A stretch of 64,000 bases of DNA from Candidatus Caenarcanales bacterium (GCA_020050435.1 JAGVKQ010000023.1:122710-186709), one strand, 5' to 3'. Numbered from the stretch's first letter, positions 9,097 to 18,258 are shown. Notes: generated by a model not told the origin, from the letters alone. Numbers and translations: made by a program.

Positions 9097-9130
9097 AAAG
9101 CCTCTGAATGTAAAACTCAGGGGCTTTTTT
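9097..9130 (+). terminator. rho-independent terminator after rplA
   Basis: The stem AAAGCCTCTGA pairs with TCAGGGGCTTT across a 9-nt loop, with one G-T wobble, and is followed by a run of T. Confidence 0.9.
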
Positions 9131-9232
9131 ATTTTAAGAAAATATAAACAGTACCAGCTCTTAGAGGCAGCCCTATTCCTTCTAAGAAAGTACTGAAATG
9201 TCAAATTAATGACGATTAAAAAAGTGTTATCC

Positions 9233-9254
9233 ATCACATGTGATCAGGATCACA
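9233..9254 (+). promoter_or_regulatory. CRP-type operator upstream of giant surface protein gene
   Basis: TGTGATCAGGATCACA (9239-9254) is a perfect TGTGA-N6-TCACA site. It overlaps a second perfect palindrome ATCACATGTGAT (9233-9244), so three half-sites lie in a row. The centre is about 80 bp before the start codon at 9327. A TATAGT at 9271 could be the -10 box. The sequence differs at only two positions from the cyanobacterial SyCRP1 consensus as I remember it. Confidence 0.6.
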
Positions 9255-9326
9255 TTAAAAAAGGTTTGGCTATAGTAAAAGACAGCGTATATGACTATTG
9301 AAGGGTTAATTTCTAAGATATAAAAT

Positions 9327-12300
9327 ATGCGAATTTTAAATCAAAATACAGAGACAAAAAAAGAATTTAAAATAATTCTATTTGCATTATTTTTTGCTTT
9401 TACATTTTTCGCATCAGATTTTTCTAATTCTAAATGTTTTGCTACTATGGCATATTTACCCCAACTAGGTGCCATTGCAGTTGATACCTTTGTTGATGGA
9501 TCTATAACAGATGGCATGTGCTCTTTAAGAGAAGCCATTCAAGCAGTAAACACTTTAACACCAGTAGATTCATGCCAATATACTGCTGGTGTAGATGTCA
9601 TTGAGCTACCAGCAGGTCAATATGATCTTTTACTTACAGGAATATCAGAAGATAGCAATGCTAGTGGTGACTTAGATATAACTAGAGACCTTAAAATTAC
9701 GGGCTTTGGGACAAAAGCAAGTAATACCATAATTAATGCAGCTTCTGTAAATGAAAGAATATTTCATTGCATGGCAGGAACTGTAACTATTCAAAACCTA
9801 AAACTAACAAATGGCAATCAAGGTGGTAATGGAGGAGCTATTTACGCTAGTGGTTTAAACAGCTTAAATTTAACTGATTTAGAAATTATAAATAATAATG
9901 CAACGGGCAGTGGTACTGGTGGTGGAGTGCAAATTGATGGAACTCAATCTGCAACTATTGACATGTGTACGATATCAGGAAATAATGCAGGAGGATTTGG
10001 TGGTGGTCTATATTTTCTTGATTCTGGGACTACACTAAACATTAAAAATTCAACTTTCTCAAGCAACAATTCACAGAATGGAGGAGGTTTATATTATCAA
10101 TCAATGACAGGAACTGGAACTATAAACAATTGTACTTTTACTATGAATACTGGAATGATTGGTGCTGCTGCAATATTTAATGACAGCACTACTCTTAGTA
10201 TTAAAAACAGCATTGTAGATGGTAGTTGTGGTTTTGGTTTTGGGAGTTCATCCCCCGATCTAATTAATAATCTTGAAAGTGGTACTTCTTGTAATTTTAC
10301 TGTAGCTGGAAACCTTCAAAATACAGATCCTTTATTAGAGGCTATAGCTGATAACGGTGGACGTACTATAACTCATAAATTACTTTCAGGTAGTCCTGCT
10401 ATAGACACTGCTGACACTGCAACCTGTTTACCTGTAGATCAAAGAGATGAAAGCAGAGATCTCATGTGTGACATAGGATCTTATGAGGTTAGCTCAGCTT
10501 ACACTTCACCACCTACTTTAGAATTTGCTACGGTAAATGGCACTACACTAATACTTGATTATGATGAGGATTTAAACACTAGTTCTGTTCCAGACATAAT
10601 GAATGACTACAGTGTTATAGAAACTGTAAACTCAATGGATGTAGGACTCCCGATTTCTTCCATTTCTGTATCTGGTGATAAAGTAACACTTACTCTATCA
10701 ATAGCTGCAAATGATGCAAGTACAAGTATGGTAAAAATATCATACACACCAGGAAGTAATCCGATTAAAGATGTGGCAAATACTCCTGCAGATGCTTTAA
10801 GCAATCAATCAGTCACAAATAACACAGACGCTACTGCACCTACTATACAAAGTGCTACTGGAAATAGCTCTACTATAACCATAGCTTTTAATGAAGCATT
10901 AAATAATTCATCTATGATAATTATAGGTGATTTTACAGCTAATGAAAGCTCAAATGCACTTGCAATAAGTAGTGTATCGATTTCTGGTAGTAATTTACTA
11001 GTAATGTTAGGCACACCATTAACGCAAGGAACTACAGTAGATGTATCCTATGCAATAACAACATCGGATATAAAAGATAATGCTGGTAATACTGTTGCTG
11101 GTTTTATGAATCAAGCAGTAACAAATAGTACGGATTCTACCGCACCTGTTCTTATGACAGCTGAAATAAATGGCATGACTTTAGAACTTACATATAATGA
11201 GACCTTGGACTCAGGATTTGCACCAACTATAAACGATTTAGGTGTAGAGGTGAACTCATCAATGGTGTCACTAAATTCAGTAGGAGTAAGTGGTACGAAA
11301 GTAACCGTTACCCTTACAAATGCAGTAGTTATGACAGATATAGTCAGCATAAGTTACCCACCAGGAGTAAATAAAATAAAAGATCTTGCAGGGAACAATG
11401 CAGCCTCACTTACAGGTCAATCCGTAACCAACAATACTTCTGACACCACTGCACCATCACTAGAAGGAAGCACAATAGATGGGAACACACTCATTCTTGA
11501 TTATGATGAAAACTTAGATACGAATTCCATTCCAGCTATGGCAGATTTTAGTATCTCTGTAGGCATCCTCTCAGTAACAGTTAATAATGTTTCTATATCA
11601 AACGACAAAATAACTCTAACCTTAGATACTGCAGCTGTTAATGGAGACACAGTTTCACTTGATAGCTATTTTGTGGGTACAAACCCTATTAAAGATACTG
11701 CTGGAAACATCGCATCTGATTTAGCAAATGTATCAGTAGTAAATAACACTTCAGCCGCAGCTGTCGATGCTACACCACCAACACTTACTTCATCCAGCAT
11801 AAATGCTACGAGCATTTCACTCAACTATGATGAAGCATTAAACAGTAGTATAACCCCTAGTAATGCAGATTTCTTAGTCCAGGTAAATGGATCAACAAAA
11901 AGCATTTCTTCCATAACAATAAGTAATCAAAAAGTAACCGTAACATTATCTAATGCTGTAAACCCCGGCGACAATGTAATTCTTAACTACACAATACCAG
12001 TATCAAATGCCATTCAGGACTCAGCCGGAAATAATGCTGCAGGTATATCAAATAGAACAATTACAAACAATACCCCCTCAGAAGGTGGCGGAAGCATCCC
12101 CACAAACAGTGACTCAACTCCACCAACGATTGAAAACATAACGATCGATAAAAGCACATTGACACTAGACTATTCAGAAAATATTTCCTCTTCTCCAAGA
12201 CCAGATTTTCATGACTTTTATATAACAGCAAATGGAAAAACAATTGAAGGTCTAGCTGTTACTGTCAACAATGACATAGTTACAGTAGAACTAAAAGATT

Positions 12301-13892
12301 CTGTTTCATTTGGTGATGCAGTTTTATTTATATACAAAGGTTCTGTTGGGGGGGTGAAAGATTTAGCTGGAAATAAAGCTGGAAACATAACAGATAAAGT
12401 AGTAACAAACAATACACCAGACCCCACACCACCGATTCTCGAATCAGCCGAAATAATTATTGATTTACTAACACTAGACTACAGTAAAAAACTTTTAGCA
12501 AAATCAGGAATAGATCTCAAAGATTTCAAAGTTTTAGTAAATGGATTTGAGTCTGAAATATTTTCCATTCTAGTAAATGAAGATAAGCTTTTAATCAGAC
12601 TATCTAAAGCTGTATCAGATAGCGACAAAATAACACTGTCATATACAGCAGGGAATTTATTTATAGAAGATTCATTAGGAAATGATATTAAGAACTTCAC
12701 AGGATTAAACGTAGCTAATAATACTCCAGACAGAACATCACCAGTATTAAGCTCAGCTAATGTTAATAAAGATATTTTAAACTTAGTGTTTAGTAAAACA
12801 TTAGATGATAAATCTATCCCTACTAGAGAAAGTTTCACAATACAATCCAACAACACTTCTCTAAACATCACAGACGTAATGATTGATAAAAATACAATCA
12901 TTTTAAAAATCAATCCTGAAGTCAAAGAAAATGAAAAAGTAACAATATCATTCAAATCCTCAAGCTCATCTCAAATAAAAGATTTGATATCCAATGCTGC
13001 AAAAGATTTTTCAAACCAAGAAGTACAGAACAATACTAAAGCTGACATAACTAAAGATCCAACTGTAGATCCAGAAGATGGAGAAACAGTATCATCTAGT
13101 GGCTCCACACAAGTAGCAGTAGAAGAAGACCTCATTACAACAAGACTTAAAGTAATAGACAACAGTGTTAATTTCTATGATGTACCTAAAGCCATATTAG
13201 AAACATTTAACACGAACACAAATGATATCAACAATTACATTTTTGGAGGGTCCACTCTTAGCTTTGAAGTAAGAGATCCTCTAATAATTAAAAGAATAGA
13301 CAGCTTAAGCACTAACTCAAAGATAAAAATAAAAGTACCAAATACAAGTAACAAATTAAGTGTTGTAGATGGTACCGTTATAAACATTTCAAACAATCAA
13401 AGAGTAATAAAAGTTTCAAAATTACCAATGAATATTATTGAAGGCAAGAGCATTATTGTATTAGGAGCAGGAAATATTAATATCGGAAAAATAAATGTAT
13501 TTGCTGTAAACAATATTAGAAAAGCACAAACTAATAGCATTAAAGATTTAGCTCCACAAATCAAAGGGACCTCTGTTGTTGTCACTGGAAATGTTATTAG
13601 ATTAATAATAAAAGGGAACAACTTCTACAGTAGTGGAACCCCGATACCATTAAATATTGACAGTGCATTAGTATCTAGCAGATTAACTGACGTGTCAGTA
13701 CTTCCAGGAAAGAGAATGCAAAATACAGTTAAGATTTCAAATGATCAAAAAGTAATAGTTTTAAGAATGAATCCTGATTTCAATGCTAAAAATGGAAATT
13801 ACTTGGTAAATGTTTTTACTCCATTTGGACAAGCAACTGAAGTAGTTTATTTACGTAAAGTAAAACAAAGAGTGAATTTGGCTACTAAATAA
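9327..13892 (+). CDS. giant secreted beta-helix / SwmB-repeat surface protein
   Basis: This 1521-residue protein begins with a long signal peptide (hydrophobic residues 16-32). Residues 65-70 are CSLREA, the start of a CSLREA/choice-of-anchor-type right-handed beta-helix region running to about 385, with Asn/Gly/Thr-rich rungs such as NGGGLYY. From about residue 395 to 1240 there are eight repeats of 100-110 residues with the pattern APxLxxAxVNG...LxLxYxExL...VSGxxVTLTL...IKDxAGN...VTNNT. This is the SwmB-type repeat known from the Synechococcus swimming protein. An SSSG linker near 1255 leads to a C-terminal beta-rich region. It probably acts as an adhesin or surface-layer component. It is monocistronic, behind a CRP-like operator. 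Confidence 0.9.
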   Translation: MRILNQNTETKKEFKIILFALFFAFTFFASDFSNSKCFATMAYLPQLGAIAVDTFVDGSITDGMCSLREAIQAVNTLTPVDSCQYTAGVDVIELPAGQYDLLLTGISEDSNASGDLDITRDLKITGFGTKASNTIINAASVNERIFHCMAGTVTIQNLKLTNGNQGGNGGAIYASGLNSLNLTDLEIINNNATGSGTGGGVQIDGTQSATIDMCTISGNNAGGFGGGLYFLDSGTTLNIKNSTFSSNNSQNGGGLYYQSMTGTGTINNCTFTMNTGMIGAAAIFNDSTTLSIKNSIVDGSCGFGFGSSSPDLINNLESGTSCNFTVAGNLQNTDPLLEAIADNGGRTITHKLLSGSPAIDTADTATCLPVDQRDESRDLMCDIGSYEVSSAYTSPPTLEFATVNGTTLILDYDEDLNTSSVPDIMNDYSVIETVNSMDVGLPISSISVSGDKVTLTLSIAANDASTSMVKISYTPGSNPIKDVANTPADALSNQSVTNNTDATAPTIQSATGNSSTITIAFNEALNNSSMIIIGDFTANESSNALAISSVSISGSNLLVMLGTPLTQGTTVDVSYAITTSDIKDNAGNTVAGFMNQAVTNSTDSTAPVLMTAEINGMTLELTYNETLDSGFAPTINDLGVEVNSSMVSLNSVGVSGTKVTVTLTNAVVMTDIVSISYPPGVNKIKDLAGNNAASLTGQSVTNNTSDTTAPSLEGSTIDGNTLILDYDENLDTNSIPAMADFSISVGILSVTVNNVSISNDKITLTLDTAAVNGDTVSLDSYFVGTNPIKDTAGNIASDLANVSVVNNTSAAAVDATPPTLTSSSINATSISLNYDEALNSSITPSNADFLVQVNGSTKSISSITISNQKVTVTLSNAVNPGDNVILNYTIPVSNAIQDSAGNNAAGISNRTITNNTPSEGGGSIPTNSDSTPPTIENITIDKSTLTLDYSENISSSPRPDFHDFYITANGKTIEGLAVTVNNDIVTVELKDSVSFGDAVLFIYKGSVGGVKDLAGNKAGNITDKVVTNNTPDPTPPILESAEIIIDLLTLDYSKKLLAKSGIDLKDFKVLVNGFESEIFSILVNEDKLLIRLSKAVSDSDKITLSYTAGNLFIEDSLGNDIKNFTGLNVANNTPDRTSPVLSSANVNKDILNLVFSKTLDDKSIPTRESFTIQSNNTSLNITDVMIDKNTIILKINPEVKENEKVTISFKSSSSSQIKDLISNAAKDFSNQEVQNNTKADITKDPTVDPEDGETVSSSGSTQVAVEEDLITTRLKVIDNSVNFYDVPKAILETFNTNTNDINNYIFGGSTLSFEVRDPLIIKRIDSLSTNSKIKIKVPNTSNKLSVVDGTVINISNNQRVIKVSKLPMNIIEGKSIIVLGAGNINIGKINVFAVNNIRKAQTNSIKDLAPQIKGTSVVVTGNVIRLIIKGNNFYSSGTPIPLNIDSALVSSRLTDVSVLPGKRMQNTVKISNDQKVIVLRMNPDFNAKNGNYLVNVFTPFGQATEVVYLRKVKQRVNLATK

Positions 13893-13906
13893 AAGGAGCC
13901 ACTAAT

Positions 13907-13987
13907 AGTTGCAAGACTTAAGTTACAAGTTTCAAGGAGAACTTAGAACCTTGATAGTGTTCTGCTTGCAACTTGAAACTTGTAACT
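13907..13987. repeat. dispersed palindromic element, complete copy B
   Basis: A perfect 16-bp inverted repeat (AGTTACAAGTTTCAAG at 13921-13936 and its complement at 13972-13987) flanks a core with GGAGAACTT and GTTCTGC. An extra partial arm begins at 13907. The fold would be a long hairpin. It lies between the surface-protein gene and the tRNA-Leu terminator. Confidence 0.75.
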
Positions 13988-14020
13988 AGAACCTAAATAA
14001 TGAGGGCTCTGCTGAAGTCT

Positions 14021-14061
14021 AAAAAAGAAAATGCGGAGCATTGATTAATCAACACTCCGCA
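14021..14061 (-). terminator. rho-independent terminator of tRNA-Leu
   Basis: On the minus strand, TGCGGAG pairs with CTCCGCA around the palindromic TTGATTAATCAA, and the stem is followed by TTTTCTTTTTT. It lies just downstream of the tRNA 3' end. Confidence 0.85.
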
Positions 14062-14067
14062 ATAACA

Positions 14068-14153
14068 TGCCCTTGGCCAGACTCGAACTGGCACGGCTTT
14101 ATACAAACCAACGGATTTTAAGTCCGTTGCGTCTACCATTCCGCCACAAGGGC
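14068..14153 (-). tRNA. tRNA-Leu (anticodon TAA)
   Basis: This 86-nt class II tRNA has acceptor stem GCCCTTG/CAAGGGC with discriminator A. The anticodon stem ACGGA/TCCGT encloses the loop CTTAAAA, giving anticodon TAA. The long variable arm and the T arm (GTTCGAGTC) are intact. CCA is not encoded. Confidence 0.97.
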
Positions 14154-14192
14154 AACGTTTAACAGTATAAGACGACTTCTATAAAATTAAAA

Positions 14193-14681
14193 TCAGTCTA
14201 GGTAAAACTTAGTTACGATTTTATGTTGCATATGTGCATACTCAATAGCTTCTTTTAATGTATGACTATCGTGATATAAAAATGTTATTAGCTGTTGAGA
14301 GGCTTCTACAATTTCACGGTTACATATTCTGCTAGCATCAGCAAGTGTCATATTCGTTCTTTCAGGATGTTCGTGAATCATCTTTATGCCTATTAGTGCA
14401 TTTTGAACTTCAGTAGGTTGTTGGCTAATGGTTTGAGGGAGAACAACTTCTAATTTTGCCTGATCTGCTCTGACTGCACCTTTAATTACTGCTGCATTAA
14501 CACCACTAGCTCCACCACTGGTAAGAATAATGTTTCCACTCACAACAAGTGCATAAGAAAGTATTTCAACAAGCTGTTGATGCATCAAAGAAAGATTTCT
14601 TGTCCCAATGATGGCAATTTTTCTAGTACCTATGTTCTGTATTAACCTTAGCTCTTCTACTAAAGAATCAACTGTCGGCAT
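14193..14681 (-). CDS. SLOG-fold (DprA/LOG-like) nucleotide-binding protein
   Basis: This 162-residue protein matches the Rossmann-like SLOG superfamily that includes the DNA-processing protein DprA. KIAIIGTRNLS (about 21-31) and TSGGASGVNAAVIKGA (about 54-69) correspond to the phosphate-binding GTR and SGGAxGID motifs, with D replaced by N in GVNAA. It lacks the N-terminal SAM and C-terminal winged-helix parts of full DprA, so a direct recombination role is uncertain. It is transcribed towards tRNA-Leu and away from the helicase gene. Confidence 0.65.
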   Translation of the reverse strand: MPTVDSLVEELRLIQNIGTRKIAIIGTRNLSLMHQQLVEILSYALVVSGNIILTSGGASGVNAAVIKGAVRADQAKLEVVLPQTISQQPTEVQNALIGIKMIHEHPERTNMTLADASRICNREIVEASQQLITFLYHDSHTLKEAIEYAHMQHKIVTKFYLD

Positions 14682-14778
14682 TGTTAACTGTCCAGTACTA
14701 CCACTGCCAGATTTTTCTGAAAAATAAATTTGTTTTCTCCCTTTTTAAATTTTAAACTTATAATTAAAGGAAATGTAC

Positions 14779-17205
14779 ATGACTGATAGAAATACTTTAA
14801 ACAACCCGGATAAAAATAATAACATTATTTTCAAGTTAGATAATTCTAATTTAAATGAAAATCAGCTTTTGGCTGTAAATCATGGAAATGGTCCACTTCT
14901 AATAATTGCAGGAGCAGGATCAGGAAAAACAAGGGTATTAATTCATAGGATTGCCCACTTAATTTCTAATGGTTTTCTCCCTGAAAATATATTAGCTGTA
15001 ACATTTACAAATAAAGCAGCCAAGGAAATGAAAGAAAGGCTGAATAAGTTATTACCTAAAGAAAATGGTTCACTCTGGATAGGTACTTTTCATAATATCT
15101 GCAGCAGAATATTGCGTCATGACATCCAAAAACTCACTTTAGAAAGTAATGAAAAATGGACAAATAATTTTGTTATTTACGATGAAAGTGACAGCACAAA
15201 TTTAGTTAAACAATGCATAAATGCATTGGATTTAGATAATAAAATCTATGTACCTAAAATTATAAAAGGACAAATAAGTTCTCTTAAATCACAAGGCTTT
15301 GAAGCAAAGGGTTATGGAGACATAGCAAAAAATCATAGAGAGATAAAGATTTCAGAAATATTTGATCTCTATCAAAAAGAACTTTCTAAAAATAATGCCC
15401 TAGATTTTGATGATCTATTACTTTATACAGTTAAACTTTTAGAGCAGGATGAAAGAACAAGAAGTTATTACCACAAAAGATTTAAGCATGTTTTAGTAGA
15501 TGAATTTCAAGATACAAACTTAATTCAATATGAGCTAATTAGATTAATTTCAGAAGGTACAAATAAAATTCAAAGAAAAGATTTAGACAGAGAATCACTA
15601 TGGCAGAACAGAGGAGTTACTGTAGTGGGTGATGTAGATCAAAGTATTTATTCTTGGAGAGGTGCGGACTTTAGAATTATTCTTGGTTTTCAGGATGATT
15701 TCCCTGAACAAACACTTATAAAACTAGAGAAAAATTATCGTTCTACAGAAACCATATTAAAAGCTGCAGACACTATTATTAAAAATAACAAAGAAAGAAT
15801 TGAGAAAGTTTTAATTCCCACGAAAGAAGTAGGTGAAAAAATAACTTGTTTTGAAGCAGAGGACGAAATTGAAGAAGCTCAGTACGTAGCGAAAGAAGCA
15901 CAAAGATTATTAAAACAAGATTACAGATATGAAGATATGGCTGTTTTATACAGGACAAATGCACAAAGTAGAGCCATTGAAGAAGCATTAATTAAAAAAA
16001 ATATTCCATATCAAATCATTGGTGGATTTAAGTTTTATGACAGAAAAGAAATCAAAGATGTTTTAAGTTATTTAAAAACCCTCTACAATCCCAGTGATTC
16101 TGCTTCATTAAAAAGAATTATCAACATTCCAAGAAGAGGGTTAGGTGCTACAACTCTGACAAAAATAGAAGAGTATGCAAGTAAAAACAATTTCACACTT
16201 TACAGAACACTTCTTGAAATAAAAGATGTGCCAGCCATTTCTGAAAAAACAGTAGTTTCAGTTCAGAATTTTGTTGAGTTGATAGAGTTTTTAAGAAAAG
16301 CTTCAAAGTCACTATCCATGTGTGATTTACTAGATCAGATACTTAAAAAATCAGGCTATTACGAAGAAATCCAACAAGAAGGAACATTAGAGTCAGAAGA
16401 AAGATTGTTTAATATTCAAGAATTATATTCTGTAGCTAAAGAGTTCGAGGCAAATTATGTACCCCCAGCCATAGATGAAGATGATGCTTATATTACTGCT
16501 TCACCTATACTAGGTGATTTCTTAACTCAGGTTTCTCTCTATACAGACCTCGACAATTTAAAACAAACTACAAATAAAATTACTCTTATGACTTTGCATT
16601 TAGCAAAAGGATTAGAATACTCTATTGCTTTTTTATGTGGCTTAGAAGAGGGTGTTTTCCCTCATTCCAGATCAATCAATTCACTGGATAAAAACGAAAT
16701 GGAAGAAGAGAGAAGGCTTATGTACGTAGGAATAACACGTGCAAAAGAAAAACTTTATTTCACTTATGCTAGAGACAGAAGACTTTATGGAATAAGAGAA
16801 CATGCTGAGCCCAGCAGATTTATAAGTGAAGCTCCAAAAGATTTGCTTAGTGGTTTTTATGGTGGGCTAGATGAAAAAGCAAGAAATGATAAACAATATG
16901 TTTCAAAGAGAGGAATAGTAAGAAAATATTCAGAGTATGAAATAGAAGAATTAATTGAAAGACCAAACAATGGTGTTACAAATGTCACAAAAATCAGGCA
17001 ATCACCTACATCGAACCTCCGTGGAGACGCTACAGAATATGGAATTTCATTTAAAACAGGAGAGAAAGTGTCTCACGAAAAGTTTGGAGAAGGCACTATA
17101 GAACAGGTTTTTGGCGAAGGACAAAAAACGATTTTAAATATAAATTTTGGAAATAGTGGTAAAAAACTTCTTGATCCTAAATATGCAAAAATCGTGAAGC
17201 TGTAA
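14779..17205 (+). CDS. pcrA: UvrD/PcrA-type ATP-dependent DNA helicase
   Basis: This superfamily 1A 3'-5' helicase acts in repair and replication. Walker A AGAGSGKT is at about residues 44-51, motif Ia VTFTNKAAKEM follows, and motif II VDEFQDTN is near 240. The QSIYSWRGAD block is motif III. The end of the protein has LMTLHLAKGLEY and VGITRAKEKLY (motifs V and VI) plus a small C-terminal Tudor-like segment (GEKVSHEKFGEGTI), as in PcrA. I chose the ATG at 14779 over 14773 because AAAGGA then sits at a proper 7-nt spacing. About 808 residues, typical length. Confidence 0.95.
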   Translation: MTDRNTLNNPDKNNNIIFKLDNSNLNENQLLAVNHGNGPLLIIAGAGSGKTRVLIHRIAHLISNGFLPENILAVTFTNKAAKEMKERLNKLLPKENGSLWIGTFHNICSRILRHDIQKLTLESNEKWTNNFVIYDESDSTNLVKQCINALDLDNKIYVPKIIKGQISSLKSQGFEAKGYGDIAKNHREIKISEIFDLYQKELSKNNALDFDDLLLYTVKLLEQDERTRSYYHKRFKHVLVDEFQDTNLIQYELIRLISEGTNKIQRKDLDRESLWQNRGVTVVGDVDQSIYSWRGADFRIILGFQDDFPEQTLIKLEKNYRSTETILKAADTIIKNNKERIEKVLIPTKEVGEKITCFEAEDEIEEAQYVAKEAQRLLKQDYRYEDMAVLYRTNAQSRAIEEALIKKNIPYQIIGGFKFYDRKEIKDVLSYLKTLYNPSDSASLKRIINIPRRGLGATTLTKIEEYASKNNFTLYRTLLEIKDVPAISEKTVVSVQNFVELIEFLRKASKSLSMCDLLDQILKKSGYYEEIQQEGTLESEERLFNIQELYSVAKEFEANYVPPAIDEDDAYITASPILGDFLTQVSLYTDLDNLKQTTNKITLMTLHLAKGLEYSIAFLCGLEEGVFPHSRSINSLDKNEMEEERRLMYVGITRAKEKLYFTYARDRRLYGIREHAEPSRFISEAPKDLLSGFYGGLDEKARNDKQYVSKRGIVRKYSEYEIEELIERPNNGVTNVTKIRQSPTSNLRGDATEYGISFKTGEKVSHEKFGEGTIEQVFGEGQKTILNINFGNSGKKLLDPKYAKIVKL

Positions 17206-17216
17206 TCATTCACGAT
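17186..17216 (-). terminator. terminator hairpin at the pcrA/plsC convergence
   Basis: A perfect 8-bp stem ATCGTGAA/TTCACGAT with a 10-nt loop contains both stop codons. On the minus strand it is followed by TTTTT, so it should terminate plsC. Confidence 0.6.
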
Positions 17217-17826
17217 CTGGTAGTTTAAGCCCCGTAAGTTCTGACAATTTTTCAGCACATTGCCATTTGGCTTTTTCTAAATCTTTTTCAGGGATAAATG
17301 GTTTTCCTATTCTGACAGTAACTGGTCCAAAGAGTTTATTTGAACCGACTATACCGACTGGCAAGATTTCCACACTTCCTAAATTAGCAATAAATGCTGG
17401 TCCTAGGTTTGGCTTGCCTAGCATCCCAGGGAGTTTACTTCTAGTACCTTCTAAAAAAATCCCAACAGGCCAATTCATTTTTAAGATCTCTTTAGCTGCT
17501 TTAATGGTAGTTTTTTCTACTTTTTCTCTATCAATTGAAAATGCAGCTAAGGTTTTAATTAAGGCTCCCCAAAAAGGGACATCAAATAATTCTTTCTTTG
17601 CCATATAAGCAATGTTTATATTTAATGCTGCACAAACTAGAGGCGGATCATTATTAGATAAATGGTTAGGCATAACAACAAAAGGTCGATTCTGTGGGAT
17701 ATTTTCTCTACCAAAAACCTTAAGTCTAAAAAAAATGTAATAGATAGGTATTAGGAAGAACCAGATAACGAGGTTTTGCCATATCCTTCCATAGATGCTA
17801 TAAACTTTTTTATTGTAGTAAGCCAT
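17206..17826 (-). CDS. plsC: 1-acylglycerol-3-phosphate acyltransferase
   Basis: This protein of about 206 residues is a PlsC-family membrane-associated acyltransferase making phosphatidic acid for phospholipid synthesis. The catalytic NHLSNND (H-x4-D) is near residues 54-60, and the substrate-binding EGTRS is near 126-130. A hydrophobic segment at about 18-33 anchors it. I prefer the ATG at 17826 to the TTG one codon upstream. A -10-like TAGTAT ends six bases before that ATG and no ribosome-binding site is seen. The stop codon abuts that of the helicase gene. Confidence 0.9.
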   Translation of the reverse strand: MAYYNKKVYSIYGRIWQNLVIWFFLIPIYYIFFRLKVFGRENIPQNRPFVVMPNHLSNNDPPLVCAALNINIAYMAKKELFDVPFWGALIKTLAAFSIDREKVEKTTIKAAKEILKMNWPVGIFLEGTRSKLPGMLGKPNLGPAFIANLGSVEILPVGIVGSNKLFGPVTVRIGKPFIPEKDLEKAKWQCAEKLSELTGLKLPDRE

Positions 17827-17837
17827 CAAACAATACT

Positions 17838-17876
17838 AACTGGTTTATGGTTAATAGTTGATGGTAAATAGTAAAT
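17838..17876 (+). repeat. degenerate ATCAACTATTAACCAT-type short repeat
   Basis: The complement of this stretch (ACCATCAACTATTAACCAT) resembles 41500-41536 (CATCAACCATCAACC and GCCATCAACTATC). Both lie at the 5' end of minus-strand genes. The rest of the 17830-18042 gap holds the tRNA-Ser promoter region (TTGTTG-N16-TATGAT at 17943-17970 is a weak candidate) and a 9-bp hairpin at 18012-18034 (GAATTGCAG/CTGCAATTC). Confidence 0.4.
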
Positions 17877-18042
17877 TTATATAATTTTTCACTTTTCTCA
17901 GCTATAATCAATTTGTATTTTAATTCTGAACACTGAAACGGGTTGTTGGCAAAGAAAGGATTTGTATGATTTATTCACCAAATCCGATCCTACAGGTAGA
18001 TTGACACAAAAGAATTGCAGACAAGCTGCAATTCAAAATGAA

Positions 18043-18130
18043 GGACAGATGTTCGAGTGGTTTAAGAAGCAGACCTGGAAAGTCTGTGTACATCAAAAAT
18101 GTACCGAGGGTTCGAATCCCTCTCTGTCCG
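18043..18130 (+). tRNA. tRNA-Ser (anticodon GGA)
   Basis: This 88-nt class II tRNA has acceptor GGACAGA/TCTGTCC with discriminator G. The anticodon stem CAGAC/GTCTG encloses CTGGAAA, giving anticodon GGA. A long variable arm and a normal T arm (GGTTCGAATCC) are present. CCA is not encoded. Its last 16 bases are repeated 128 bp downstream. Confidence 0.97.
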
Positions 18131-18258
18131 AATTTTAGTTTCAAGCAGTAAGTTACAAGTTGCAAGGAGAACTTGGGAAATATAGAACTCAAAGTTCTTG
18201 GTTTTCCCATGAAACTTTAACCTTGAAACTTGCCACTTGTACAATCCCTCTCTGTCCG
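18115..18258 (+). mobile_element. palindromic element copy C flanked by 16-bp duplication of tRNA-Ser 3' end
   Basis: AATCCCTCTCTGTCCG occurs at 18115-18130 (the tRNA end) and again at 18243-18258. The 112 bp between them carry element arms at 18150-18167 and 18221-18238 (15 of 18 paired) with a nested hairpin inside (TTGGGAAA and TTTTCCCA; GAACT-CAA-AGTTC). It encodes no protein, and a mini-element mobilised in trans is the likely explanation. A separate GC-rich hairpin follows at 18258-18299 (GCCATCC/GGATGGC). I see nothing else up to 18462. Confidence 0.6.

Noticed and set aside
12061..13621. Several minus-strand frames inside the giant surface protein gene
   Set aside because: They are shadows of regular Thr/Ser/Val-rich repeats and have no start signals.
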